From Pseudoxanthomonas suwonensis (GTDB lineage Bacteria > Pseudomonadota > Gammaproteobacteria > Xanthomonadales > Xanthomonadaceae): DNA of 64,000 bases. Under the pieces are notes generated by a model. That model was given only the letters and a program-made list of their open reading frames with translations. It made no database searches and was not told where the DNA came from. The position numbers were made by a program, and so were the translations under genes. Position 1 is the first letter of the stretch; each line of letters starts with the position of its first letter. The DNA lies in contig QFNC01000004.1 of NCBI GenBank assembly GCA_003240695.1, positions 1 to 64,000 on the forward strand. The letters run 5' to 3'. This document shows positions 39,397 to 48,159 of this stretch, piece by piece.

Positions 39397-39978
39397 TCAT
39401 CGTGCAGGGGCGGGCATGGATTGCCGGGATCCCGGCCGCAGCGCACGCGACAGCCGTGGAATCTCCACGTCCATCAGCGCGCCCAGGGTGCGATGCGCGG
39501 AATTGCTGTTGATCGTCGGTCGGAACAGCCGAAAGCCGTAGGTCGGATAATCCAGATCCAGCGCGTTCAATGCTTCCACTGACATCACCGCCTCGGCCCA
39601 GCGCGACAGCACGGCCTGCGCAGCATCCTTCAACACGATGCGATGCGGCTGCCGCGAGCGGATGAAGGAATGGGCCGGTGCAGAGGTTGGATCGACGTCA
39701 AACACGTCCGCCAGTGTCGATTCGTGCAGAAAATGCCACACCCGCAGCGAATGCCGTCGTGCATCGGTGCCGATCGGCACGACGCGGCCCGTGTTCCGAT
39801 CCGTGGCCAGTCCATGCAATTCCGCCAATGCACGGCCGTCGGCATCGCGCAGCACCCAGAAATCGTGGCAGGCCAGGCCACCGACGATGCGCAGCGAGCG
39901 TGCTTCGATGGCATGCGGGCAGGCGGCTTGACCGGGCATCGACAACCAATCGTCACTTGTCTGCAGCGACCATCGCAT
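39397..39978 (-). CDS. Hypothetical protein with HDFWVLRD / NSNSAHRTLG motifs
   Basis: A 193-residue soluble protein without signal or membrane segment. It shows HDFWVLRDADGRALAELHGL, followed by ATDRNTGRVVPIGTD, later ALDLDYPTYGFRLF and INSNSAHRTLGALMDV. The early His and the Asn-Ser-Asn-Ser segment look like conserved active-site blocks, and I have an impression of similar domains in polymorphic toxins and T4SS effectors of this order, without being able to name them. No XVIPCD-like tail follows. Flanked by convergent neighbours, it stands alone. Confidence 0.6.
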   Translation of the reverse strand: MRWSLQTSDDWLSMPGQAACPHAIEARSLRIVGGLACHDFWVLRDADGRALAELHGLATDRNTGRVVPIGTDARRHSLRVWHFLHESTLADVFDVDPTSAPAHSFIRSRQPHRIVLKDAAQAVLSRWAEAVMSVEALNALDLDYPTYGFRLFRPTINSNSAHRTLGALMDVEIPRLSRALRPGSRQSMPAPAR

Positions 39979-40015
39979 GATGCCTAACCCACTGCAAGGT
40001 GGCCGGCCGGAGCAT

Positions 40016-41905
40016 TCACACTTCCAGCGTGGCCAGGTCGCCCTTGGTTTCCAGCCAGGCCTTGCGGTCGGATGCGCGCTTCTTCGCCAGGAGCATGTCC
40101 ATCAGGCCGCGGGTGAGTTCGCGGTTGTGGTCGGTCAGCTGCACCAGCCTGCGGGTGTCGGGATGGATGGTGGATTCGCGCAGCTGCTGCGGGTTCATCT
40201 CGCCCAGACCCTTGAAGCGGGTCACGTTCACCGCGCCTTTCAGCTTCTCGCGCTCGATGCGCTCCAGCAGGATGCGCTTTTCCTCCTCGTCCAGCGCGTA
40301 GAACACCTGCTTGCCCACGTCCACGCGGAACAGCGGCGGCATCGCCACGAACACGTGGCCGGCTTCGACCAGCGCCGGGAAATGCCGCAGGAACAGTGCG
40401 CTGAGCAGGGTGGCGATGTGCAGTCCGTCGGAGTCGGCATCGGCCAGGATCACCACCTTGCCGTAGCGCAGGCCGGACAGGTCGTCCTTGCCCGGATCGC
40501 AGCCGATGGCCACCGCGAGGTCGTGCACCTCGGTGGAGGCCAGCACCGATCCGCTCGCCACTTCCCAGGTGTTCAGGATCTTGCCACGCAACGGCAGGAT
40601 CGCCTGGAAATCCTTGTCGCGGGCCTGCCTGGCGCTGCCGCCGGCAGAATCGCCTTCGACCAGGAACAGTTCGGTGCGCGACAGATCCTGGCTGATGCAG
40701 TCGGCCAGCTTGCCGGGCAGGGCCGGGCCTTGGGTCACCTTCTTGCGCACCACCTGCTTTTCGGTCTTCAACCGGGCCGAGGCGCGATCGATGGCCAGCT
40801 GCGCGATCTTCTCGCCGATGTCGGTGTGCGCGTTCAGCCACAGGGTGAACGCGTCGTGCGCGGCCCCTTCCACGAAACCGGCGGCTTGGCGTGAACTCAG
40901 CCGCTCCTTGGTCTGGCCGGAAAACTGCGGGTCGGTCATCTTCAGCGACAGCACGAAGCTGACCCGGTCCCACACGTCCTCCGGCGCCAGTTTCACCCCG
41001 CGCGGCAGCAGGCTGCGGAATTCGCAGAACTCGCGCAGCGCCTCGGTGAATCCCGTGCGCAGCCCGTTGACGTGGGTGCCGTGCTGCGCGGTGGGAATCA
41101 GGTTGACGTAGCTTTCCTGTACCAGCTCGCCGTCGGGCACCCAGGCCGCGGCCCAGTCCACGATTTCCGTGTCGCGGGCCAGACGCCCGACGAACAGGTC
41201 CGGCGGCAGCCGTTCGGCATCGGCCAGTGCGGTTTTCAGATAATCGCGCAGGCCGTCTTCGTAATGCCACTGTTCGCGCTCGCCGCTGGCTTCGTCCAGC
41301 AGGGTCACGGTCAGTCCGGGGCACAGCACCGCCTTGGCCCGCAGCAGATGCTTCAGCGCGCGCAGGCCGAATTTCGGGCTGTCGAAATAGCCCGGATCGG
41401 GCCAGAACCGCAGCCGCGTGCCGGTGTTGCGCTTGCCCACGCTGCCGACGATGTCCAGATCGGAGGCGCGATCGCCATTGGCGAAGGCCATGCGGTATTC
41501 GTTGCCGTCACGCTTGATGTGCACCTCGACCCGCGTCGACAGCGCATTCACCACGCTCACGCCCACGCCATGCAGGCCGCCGCTGAAGGTGTAGTTGTGG
41601 TTGCTGAACTTGCCGCCGGCATGCAGCCGCGTCAGGATCAATTCCACGCCGGGAATGCCTTCCTCGGGGTGGATGTCCACCGGCATGCCGCGGCCGTCGT
41701 CGGCCACCTCGCAGCTGCCGTCGCGGAACACGGTGACGTCGATGCTGCGGGCATGCCCGGCCAGGGCCTCGTCGACGGCGTTGTCGATGACCTCCTGCGC
41801 CAGATGGTTCGGGCGGGTAGTGTCGGTGTACATGCCGGGGCGGCGTTTCACCGGGTCCAGCCCGGACAGCACTTCGATGTCGGCGGCGTTGTAGCGGGTG
41901 TTCAT
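40016..41905 (-). CDS. parE: DNA topoisomerase IV subunit B
   Basis: A 629-residue type IIA topoisomerase ATPase subunit used to decatenate chromosomes. GHKL ATPase motifs QEVIDNAVDEALAGHA, DDGRGMPVDIHPEEG and GGLHGVGVSVVNALS, the transducer QTKERLSSR, and TOPRIM VEGDSAGGSARQARD with ILADADSDGLHIATL. Length and spacing suit ParE rather than GyrB, which is longer. The start is taken at MNTRYNAADIE. parC is not in the window. Confidence 0.93.
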   Translation of the reverse strand: MNTRYNAADIEVLSGLDPVKRRPGMYTDTTRPNHLAQEVIDNAVDEALAGHARSIDVTVFRDGSCEVADDGRGMPVDIHPEEGIPGVELILTRLHAGGKFSNHNYTFSGGLHGVGVSVVNALSTRVEVHIKRDGNEYRMAFANGDRASDLDIVGSVGKRNTGTRLRFWPDPGYFDSPKFGLRALKHLLRAKAVLCPGLTVTLLDEASGEREQWHYEDGLRDYLKTALADAERLPPDLFVGRLARDTEIVDWAAAWVPDGELVQESYVNLIPTAQHGTHVNGLRTGFTEALREFCEFRSLLPRGVKLAPEDVWDRVSFVLSLKMTDPQFSGQTKERLSSRQAAGFVEGAAHDAFTLWLNAHTDIGEKIAQLAIDRASARLKTEKQVVRKKVTQGPALPGKLADCISQDLSRTELFLVEGDSAGGSARQARDKDFQAILPLRGKILNTWEVASGSVLASTEVHDLAVAIGCDPGKDDLSGLRYGKVVILADADSDGLHIATLLSALFLRHFPALVEAGHVFVAMPPLFRVDVGKQVFYALDEEEKRILLERIEREKLKGAVNVTRFKGLGEMNPQQLRESTIHPDTRRLVQLTDHNRELTRGLMDMLLAKKRASDRKAWLETKGDLATLEV

Positions 41906-42313
41906 GCCATGCACTGCGGGAAACCGGCTGCATAGGGTAGCAGCCGGCCCAAGCCCGGTCCCCGCCTGGTCGAGCGATCAGCCGGGCAGGGGGCGTCGTA
42001 GACATCCAGGATGATGTCCAGCTGCGCCAGGGATGTCCGGTTCAGCTGTTCAACATTGGGCATGTCGGCGATCTCGTCCAGAGAGTTCTGGGCGATGGCA
42101 TTGGTCTGCGGATCGGTGGGTGGCAGGTTGGTGGCATCGCCTTCAGTGGCGTCGATGGTCCTTGGGGCTGATCGACACCAGCGCGTCCAGTTGTGCGGAG
42201 TCGGGCAGACTGTCGAGCCACGCCAGGGTCTGCTTGGCATCCAGTCCATGGCTTTCCGCATAATCCAGCAGGAATTGGCATACCCCTATGCGTGTGCGAT
42301 GCCGACATTCCAT
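41902..42313 (-). pseudogene. Frameshifted small gene upstream of parE
   Basis: A 56-codon frame from ATG 42313 reads protein-like (CQFLLDYAESHGLDAKQTLAW, DSLPDSAQLDALVSISPKD) and stops at 42143. Protein-like coding resumes in the next frame (TIDATEGDATNLPPTDPQT, SLDEIADMPNVEQLNRTSL, AQLDIILDVYDAP) and runs into the parE start. The switch lies in ATCAGCCCCAAGG; one C fewer would give one frame of about 130 codons. I recognise no family. This 435-bp gap otherwise holds nothing. Confidence 0.42.
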
Positions 42314-42371
42314 TCAGGCGCGATTTCCTATCCTTCCAGTCACTGTACACACTGCGCCACAGGAGTCTCTC

Positions 42372-42665
42372 ATGATCACCGCACGTACCACGCGTCGGCT
42401 GGCCCTGCTGCTCGCCGGGTTGGCAGCCGCAACCGTGGCCATGGTTGCCGCAGCCCAGCAGCCAAAACAGCCCGAGCCGGCGAATCCGCCAGCGGATACC
42501 TCGCAGCAATCGTCAGGGCAGACGGCGAAGCCGGAGCAGCCGTCGGCCAAGTCCGACTCGGACAAGCGCCGGGAAGCCGAGCGCCGCGACGAACGCAAGG
42601 CCCGCGATGCCGCCAGCAAGACCGGCGATGCGCGCGAGGAAGAAGAAGAGGACGATCCGCGCTGA
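42372..42665 (+). CDS. Small periplasmic charged protein
   Basis: A 97-residue protein with a signal peptide (RRLALLLAGLAAATVAMVAAA, cleavage near residue 28). A Gln/Pro/Ser-rich linker follows, then a tail dense in Lys, Arg, Asp and Glu ending in EEEEEDDPR. No fold is expected; it is probably disordered in the periplasm. AGGAG at 42361-42365 precedes the ATG. It sits 70 bp before pyrG. Function unknown. Confidence 0.65.
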   Translation: MITARTTRRLALLLAGLAAATVAMVAAAQQPKQPEPANPPADTSQQSSGQTAKPEQPSAKSDSDKRREAERRDERKARDAASKTGDAREEEEEDDPR

Positions 42666-42705
42666 GCCGCCTTCCTGCAGGCTCGCCGGGGCAGCGGCAT
42701 CCGGG

Positions 42706-42711
42706 TAGAAT
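42706..42711 (+). promoter_or_regulatory. TAGAAT -10-like box ahead of pyrG
   Basis: TAGAAT matches the -10 consensus at five of six positions and lies 24 bases before the pyrG ATG. No convincing -35 accompanies it, so it is a suggestion only. Confidence 0.35.
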
Positions 42712-42735
42712 GACGGTTTCCAGCCTGTCCTTGCC

Positions 42736-44424
42736 ATGACTGCCGCCGATCTCCGCACGCCGCTCGTTTTCGTCACCGGTGGCGTGGTGTCCTCGCTGGG
42801 CAAGGGCATCGCCGCGGCGTCGCTGGCCGCGATCCTGGAAGCGCGTGGCTTGCGCGTGACCATGATGAAGCTGGACCCGTACATCAACGTCGATCCCGGC
42901 ACCATGAGTCCGTTCCAGCATGGCGAGGTGTACGTGACCGACGACGGCGCGGAGACCGATCTGGATCTCGGCCACTACGAGCGCTTCGTCAACACCCGGC
43001 TGTCCGGCAGGAACTCGATCACCACCGGCAAGATCTACGAGTCGGTGATCCGCAAGGAGCGCCGCGGCGACTACCTGGGTGGCACCGTGCAGGTGATTCC
43101 GCACGTCACCGACGAAATCAAGCGACGCATCGACGAGGCCACCGCCGGGTTCGATGTGGCACTGGTGGAAATCGGCGGCACCGTGGGCGACATCGAATCG
43201 CTGCCGTTCTTAGAGGCGATCCGCCAGATCCGCATCGAACGCGGCCCGGAGATGGCGCTGTTCATGCATCTGACCCTGATCCCGTACATCGCCGCCGCCG
43301 GCGAGTTGAAGACCAAGCCCACCCAGCATTCGGTGAAGGAACTGCGCTCGATCGGCATCCAGCCCGACGTGCTGCTGTGCCGCAGCGAGCATCCGCTGCC
43401 GGAGAGCGAGCGCCGCAAGATCGCGCTGTTCACCAACGTGCCCGAAGCGGCGGTGATCTCGGTGCTGGATCAGGACACCATCTACAAGATTCCGCTGTGG
43501 CTGCACGCGCAGGGGCTGGACAGCATCGTGGTGCGGCGTCTGCGACTGGACCAGCAAGCGGCCACCGACGCCGACCTGTCGGCTTGGGAAGATGCGGTGC
43601 AGGCCACCACGCATCCGGTCGATGCGGTGACTATTGCGGTAGTCGGCAAGTACGTGGACCACAAGGATGCCTACAAGTCGGTGGCCGAGGCGCTGAAGCA
43701 CGGCGGCCTGCGCCAGCGCACGCGGGTCACGCTGCGCTGGGTGGAATCGCAGGACATCGAACGCGAAGGCGCGCAGTCGCTGCTGGCGGACGTGCATGGC
43801 ATCCTGGTGCCCGGTGGCTTCGGCGATCGCGGCTTCGAAGGCAAGGTGCTGGCCTCGCAGTACGCGCGGCAGGCACGGATTCCGTATTTCGGCATCTGCT
43901 ACGGCATGCAGGCCGCAGTGGTGGACATGGCGCGGCATGCGGCCGGTTTGCAGGATTCCAACAGCACCGAGAACGATCCGGCCACGCCGCATCCGGTGAT
44001 CGGCCTGATCACCGAATGGCGGACACAGTCGGGTGACATCGAGCGGCGCAGCGCCGGCAGCGACCTGGGCGGCAGCATGCGTCTGGGCCTGCAGGAACAG
44101 CGCATCCGCCCCGGCACGCTGGCGCACCGGCTGTACGGTCGCGACACGGTGGCCGAGCGGCACCGCCATCGCTACGAATTCAACAACCGCTACCGGCAGC
44201 CGCTGGAAGATGCGGGGCTGGTGATCAGTGCCACCTCCGCCGACGACGGACTGGTGGAAATGGTGGAACTGCCGCAGTCGGTGCATCCGTGGTTCCTGGC
44301 CTGCCAGGCGCATCCGGAATTCCTGTCCACGCCGCGGCAGGGGCATCCGTTGTTCGTCGGTTTCGTGCGCGCCGCGCGCGAGAACAAGGCCGGCGGACTG
44401 CTGCCGATCGATGCGGCCGCCTGA
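42736..44424 (+). CDS. pyrG: CTP synthase
   Basis: A 562-residue enzyme that aminates UTP to CTP with glutamine. The N-terminal synthase domain has FVTGGVVSSLGKGIAAASL, KLDPYINVDPGTMSPFQHGE and EIGGTVGDIESLPFLEAIRQ. The C-terminal class I glutaminase domain has GICYGMQAAVVDMAR (nucleophile Cys) and the His-Pro-Glu pair in CQAHPEFLSTP. First of pyrG-kdsA-eno-ftsB-ispD-ispF-truD, all on the plus strand. Confidence 0.96.
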   Translation: MTAADLRTPLVFVTGGVVSSLGKGIAAASLAAILEARGLRVTMMKLDPYINVDPGTMSPFQHGEVYVTDDGAETDLDLGHYERFVNTRLSGRNSITTGKIYESVIRKERRGDYLGGTVQVIPHVTDEIKRRIDEATAGFDVALVEIGGTVGDIESLPFLEAIRQIRIERGPEMALFMHLTLIPYIAAAGELKTKPTQHSVKELRSIGIQPDVLLCRSEHPLPESERRKIALFTNVPEAAVISVLDQDTIYKIPLWLHAQGLDSIVVRRLRLDQQAATDADLSAWEDAVQATTHPVDAVTIAVVGKYVDHKDAYKSVAEALKHGGLRQRTRVTLRWVESQDIEREGAQSLLADVHGILVPGGFGDRGFEGKVLASQYARQARIPYFGICYGMQAAVVDMARHAAGLQDSNSTENDPATPHPVIGLITEWRTQSGDIERRSAGSDLGGSMRLGLQEQRIRPGTLAHRLYGRDTVAERHRHRYEFNNRYRQPLEDAGLVISATSADDGLVEMVELPQSVHPWFLACQAHPEFLSTPRQGHPLFVGFVRAARENKAGGLLPIDAAA

Positions 44425-44464
44425 TGGCGATTCTTCTTCGACACGTTCGACAAGGTGCAATGCA

Positions 44465-45295
44465 ATGAAGTTGTGCGGATTCGAGGTCGGCCTGGACCGG
44501 CCGCTGTTCCTGATCGCCGGGCCGTGCGTGGTGGAGTCGGAACAGCTGCAGCTGGACGTGGCCGGACAGTTGAAGGAGATCACCGGCCGCTTGAGGATTC
44601 CCTTCATCTTCAAGTCGAGTTTCGACAAGGCCAACCGCACCTCGCTGGGCAGTTTCCGCGGACCGGGGATCGAGGAAGGGCTGCGCGTGCTGGCCGAGGT
44701 GAAGCGCCAGATCGGCGTGCCGGTGCTGACCGACGTGCACGAGTACACGCCCATGGACGAGGTGGCCAGCGTGGTCGACGTGCTGCAGACGCCCGCCTTC
44801 CTGGTGCGACAGACCGACTTCATCACCAAGGTGTGCAGCGCTGGCAAGCCGGTGAACATCAAGAAAGGCCAGTTCCTGTCGCCGTGGGACATGAAGCCGG
44901 TGGTGGAAAAGGCGCGGTCCACAGGCAACACGCAGATCATGGTGTGCGAGCGCGGCGCCAGTTTCGGCTACAACAATCTGGTGTCCGACATGCGCAGCCT
45001 TGCGGTGATGCGCGACACCGGCTGTCCGGTGGTGTTCGATGCCACCCATTCGGTGCAGTTGCCGGGCGGGCAGGGCGGTTCCAGCGGTGGCCAGCGCGAA
45101 TTCGTGCCGGTGCTGGCGCGCGCGGCAGTGGCCGTGGGCGTGGCCGGGGTGTTCATGGAAACCCACCCCGATCCGGACAAGGCGCTGAGCGACGGCCCCA
45201 ATGCCTGGCCACTGGGCAACATGGCGGCGCTGCTGGAAACGCTGCGCGAACTGGATGCGCTGGTAAAGCGCAACGGCTTCGACGAAACGGCATGA
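44465..45295 (+). CDS. kdsA: 3-deoxy-8-phosphooctulonate (Kdo8P) synthase
   Basis: A 276-residue TIM-barrel aldolase joining PEP and arabinose-5-phosphate to make Kdo8P for lipopolysaccharide. Motifs: FKSSFDKANRTSLGSFRGPG, VLTDVHEY, NIKKGQFLSPWDM and DATHSVQLPGG. Early in the protein IAGPCVVE puts a cysteine (residue 21) where the E. coli enzyme has asparagine, so this should be the metal-dependent class. The ATG has AAGGTG about seven bases upstream. Confidence 0.94.
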   Translation: MKLCGFEVGLDRPLFLIAGPCVVESEQLQLDVAGQLKEITGRLRIPFIFKSSFDKANRTSLGSFRGPGIEEGLRVLAEVKRQIGVPVLTDVHEYTPMDEVASVVDVLQTPAFLVRQTDFITKVCSAGKPVNIKKGQFLSPWDMKPVVEKARSTGNTQIMVCERGASFGYNNLVSDMRSLAVMRDTGCPVVFDATHSVQLPGGQGGSSGGQREFVPVLARAAVAVGVAGVFMETHPDPDKALSDGPNAWPLGNMAALLETLRELDALVKRNGFDETA

Positions 45296-45359
45296 ACAGT
45301 CCGTGCCGCAGCGCGCGCGCATTCGATTTTCTTCCTTCTTCCCCTGATTTGCGGTGACC

Positions 45360-46661
45360 ATGAGCACGACCATTGCCTCGATCCACGCCCGCGAGATTCT
45401 CGATTCGCGCGGCAATCCCACCCTGGAAGCGGACGTGATCCTGAGCGACGGCAGCATCGGCCGTGCTGCGGTGCCGTCGGGTGCGTCCACCGGTTCGCGC
45501 GAGGCGGTGGAACTGCGCGACGGCGACAAGACCCGCTACCTGGGCAAGGGCGTGCGCAAGGCGGTGGACAACGTGAACGAGGCCATCGCCAAGGTGGTGG
45601 TGGGCCTGGATGCGGCCGACCAGCAGGCGCTGGATCGCCGCCTGATCGACCTGGACGGCACCGACAACAAGGGCCGTCTGGGCGCCAATGCGCTGCTGGG
45701 CGTGTCGCTGGCGGCCGCGCATGCGGTGGCGGCCTCGCGCCGGCAGCCGCTGTGGCGCTACCTGCGCGAGCTGTCCGGCGCCAGCGGGCCGGTGCAGCTG
45801 CCGTTGCCGATGATGAACATCATCAATGGCGGTGCGCATGCCGACAACAATGTCGACCTGCAGGAATTCATGGTTCTGCCGGTGGGTTTCGACAGTTTTT
45901 CCGAATCGCTGCGCGCCGGCTCCGAAATCTTCCACGCATTGAAGTCGGTGCTGAAGGGCAAGGGGCTGTCCACCGCGGTCGGCGACGAAGGCGGTTTCGC
46001 ACCCGACCTGCGCAGCAACGGCGAGGCGCTTGACACCATCCTGGAAGCGATCGGCAAGGCCGGATACACCGCCGGCGAGGACGTGCTGCTGGGCCTGGAT
46101 GTGGCTTCGAGCGAATTCTTCGAGAACGGCAAATACCATCTGGTCGGCGAGGGCAAGCGCCTGACCAGCGAGCAGTTCGTGGATTTCCTGGCCGACTGGT
46201 GCGACCAGTATCCGATCCTGTCGATCGAGGACGGCATGGCCGAAAACGACTGGGACGGCTGGACACTGCTCACCGAACGGCTGGGCAAGCGCGTGCAACT
46301 GGTGGGCGATGACCTGTTCGTCACCAATCCGGCAATCTTCCGCAAGGGTATCGACCAGCACGTCGGCAACGCGATCCTGATCAAGGTCAACCAGATCGGC
46401 ACGCTGTCCGAAACCCTGGAGGCCATCGCGATGGCGCATGCGGCGAATTATGCCGCGGTGGTGTCGCATCGCTCCGGCGAAACCGAGGACACCACCATCG
46501 CCGACATTGCCGTGGCCACCACCGCCACGCAGATCAAGACCGGGTCGCTGTGCCGCAGCGACCGCGTGGCCAAGTACAACCAGCTGCTGCGCATCGAGCA
46601 GGCGCTCGGTGCCGAGGCAGGCTATGCCGGGCGTGCGGCATTCGTGTCGCTGCGGGGCTGA
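45360..46661 (+). CDS. eno: Enolase
   Basis: A 433-residue glycolytic enzyme (2-phosphoglycerate to PEP). It has AREILDSRGNPTLEADV, SGASTGSREAVELRDGD, the metal ligands in GLDVASSEFF, SIEDGM and DDLFVTNP, and the active-site lysine region ILIKVNQIGTLSETLEA with SHRSGETEDTTIAD. It is followed within seven bases by ftsB, the common gammaproteobacterial arrangement. Confidence 0.97.
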   Translation: MSTTIASIHAREILDSRGNPTLEADVILSDGSIGRAAVPSGASTGSREAVELRDGDKTRYLGKGVRKAVDNVNEAIAKVVVGLDAADQQALDRRLIDLDGTDNKGRLGANALLGVSLAAAHAVAASRRQPLWRYLRELSGASGPVQLPLPMMNIINGGAHADNNVDLQEFMVLPVGFDSFSESLRAGSEIFHALKSVLKGKGLSTAVGDEGGFAPDLRSNGEALDTILEAIGKAGYTAGEDVLLGLDVASSEFFENGKYHLVGEGKRLTSEQFVDFLADWCDQYPILSIEDGMAENDWDGWTLLTERLGKRVQLVGDDLFVTNPAIFRKGIDQHVGNAILIKVNQIGTLSETLEAIAMAHAANYAAVVSHRSGETEDTTIADIAVATTATQIKTGSLCRSDRVAKYNQLLRIEQALGAEAGYAGRAAFVSLRG

Positions 46662-46667
46662 TGGCCG

Positions 46668-46982
46668 GTGCGCTGGCGGCTGCTGCTGATCGCGGTGCTC
46701 GGGCTGTTGCTGCTGTTGCTGCAGCATCGGCTGTGGAACGGCACCGGCGGCCAGCGCGACGTGCAGCGGTTGCAGCAGCAGGTGCAGCAGCAGCAGCACA
46801 CCAATACCGGATTGCAGCAACGCAATGCGGCACTGGCGGCGGAAGTGAAGGATCTGAAGTCCGGCGAGGCCGCCATCGAGGAACGCGCGCGCAGCGAACT
46901 GGGCATGATCAAGCCGGGTGAAACCTTCTATCGCGTGGTGGACAACGCGTGGCCGCCCGCCGAACCGGAGTCCGTGCCATGA
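46668..46982 (+). CDS. ftsB: Cell division protein FtsB
   Basis: A 104-residue bitopic protein of the FtsQLB divisome complex. One N-terminal membrane helix (LLLIAVLGLLLLLLQ) is followed by a Gln-rich coiled coil (QRDVQRLQQQVQQQQ) and ERARSELGMIKPGETFYRV, the diagnostic FtsB end. GTG start. It overlaps ispD by four bases. Confidence 0.92.
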   Translation: MRWRLLLIAVLGLLLLLLQHRLWNGTGGQRDVQRLQQQVQQQQHTNTGLQQRNAALAAEVKDLKSGEAAIEERARSELGMIKPGETFYRVVDNAWPPAEPESVP

Positions 46983-47680
46983 CCTGGGCGATCGTGCCGG
47001 CGGCCGGCAGCGGCAAGCGCTTCGGCGCGGAACTGCCGAAACAATACTGCGATGCCGGCGGCGTGCCGTTGATCGCGCATACCCTGCATGCCTTGCTGTC
47101 GCATCCGGCCATCCATGGCGCGATGGTTGTACTGGCAGCGAACGATCCGCACTGGCCGGGTTGGACGCAACTGCTGGACAAACCGGTGCTGCGTTGCAAT
47201 GGCGGCGCCGAGCGTGCCGATTCGGTGCTGGCCGGCCTGCGCGCGCTGCCGGACAGCGTGCGCGCCGACGATTTCGTGCTGGTGCACGATGCCGCGCGGC
47301 CGAATCTGCGCCGTGGCGATCTGGATCGATTGCTGGAACACGGCCGCGGCGATCCGGTGGGCGCGATCCTGGCCGCGCCGGTGCGCGACACGCTGAAGCA
47401 GGCCGGCGACGACGGCGGCATCGACCGCACCGTGCCGCGCGACGGTCTGTGGCGGGCGCTGACGCCACAACTGTTCCGCCGCCTGCAACTGCAACGCGCG
47501 CTGGTATCGGCAGCCGAATCCGGCATCGTCGTCACCGACGAAGCCATGGCGATGGAACTGCAGTCGGCGCGTCCGCTGCTGGTGGAAGGTGCCGAGGACA
47601 ACATCAAGATCACCACGCCGGCGGATCTGGCCTATTTCCGCTGGCTGCTGGCCTCGCGGCAGCCCGAAGGTGTCGAATGA
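46979..47680 (+). CDS. ispD: MEP cytidylyltransferase
   Basis: A 233-residue enzyme forming CDP-methylerythritol in non-mevalonate isoprenoid synthesis. Nucleotide-binding N-terminus IVPAAGSGKRFGAELPKQY, GGAERADSVLAGL, VLVHDAARPNLR, and RDGLWRALTPQLF. The normal early Arg and Lys of the CTP site are present. It overlaps ispF by four bases, so both steps are translated together. Confidence 0.95.
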   Translation: MTWAIVPAAGSGKRFGAELPKQYCDAGGVPLIAHTLHALLSHPAIHGAMVVLAANDPHWPGWTQLLDKPVLRCNGGAERADSVLAGLRALPDSVRADDFVLVHDAARPNLRRGDLDRLLEHGRGDPVGAILAAPVRDTLKQAGDDGGIDRTVPRDGLWRALTPQLFRRLQLQRALVSAAESGIVVTDEAMAMELQSARPLLVEGAEDNIKITTPADLAYFRWLLASRQPEGVE

Positions 47681-48159
47681 TGAGCATGCGCATCGGCCAG
47701 GGTTTCGATGTGCATGCCTTCGGCGACGGCGATCACGTGATGCTGGGCGGCGTGCGCATCGCGCACACGCACGGATTGATGGCGCACAGCGATGGCGACG
47801 TGGTCATCCACGCATTGTGCGACGCGCTGCTGGGCGCGCTGGCACTGGGCGACATCGGCCGGCATTTTCCGCCAGGCGACCCGCAGTGGAAGGATGCCGA
47901 CAGCCGCAGCTTCCTGCGTCACTGCCGCCTGCTGCTGGCCGAGCGCGGCTGGCGCACGGGCAATGCGGATGTCACCGTGATCTGCGAACGACCGAAGATC
48001 GGTCCGCACGCGCTGGCCATGCGTACCTTGATGGCCGAGGATCTGCAGATCGACGTGGATGCGATCAGCGTGAAAGCCACCACCAGCGAGGGATTGGGCT
48101 TCACCGGTCGCGGCGAAGGCATCGTCGCCCAGGCCGTGTGCCTGCTCTTGCCAAGATGA
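47677..48159 (+). CDS. ispF: MECDP synthase
   Basis: A 160-residue trimeric enzyme making 2-C-methylerythritol 2,4-cyclodiphosphate. Metal ligands in QGFDVHAFGDGDHVMLGG and AHSDGDVVIHALCDALLGA, flap FPPGDPQWKDADS, and the end KATTSEGLGFTGRGEGI. The ATG overlaps the ispD stop; an internal ATG three codons on is possible. Overlaps truD by four bases. Confidence 0.95.
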   Translation: MMSMRIGQGFDVHAFGDGDHVMLGGVRIAHTHGLMAHSDGDVVIHALCDALLGALALGDIGRHFPPGDPQWKDADSRSFLRHCRLLLAERGWRTGNADVTVICERPKIGPHALAMRTLMAEDLQIDVDAISVKATTSEGLGFTGRGEGIVAQAVCLLLPR

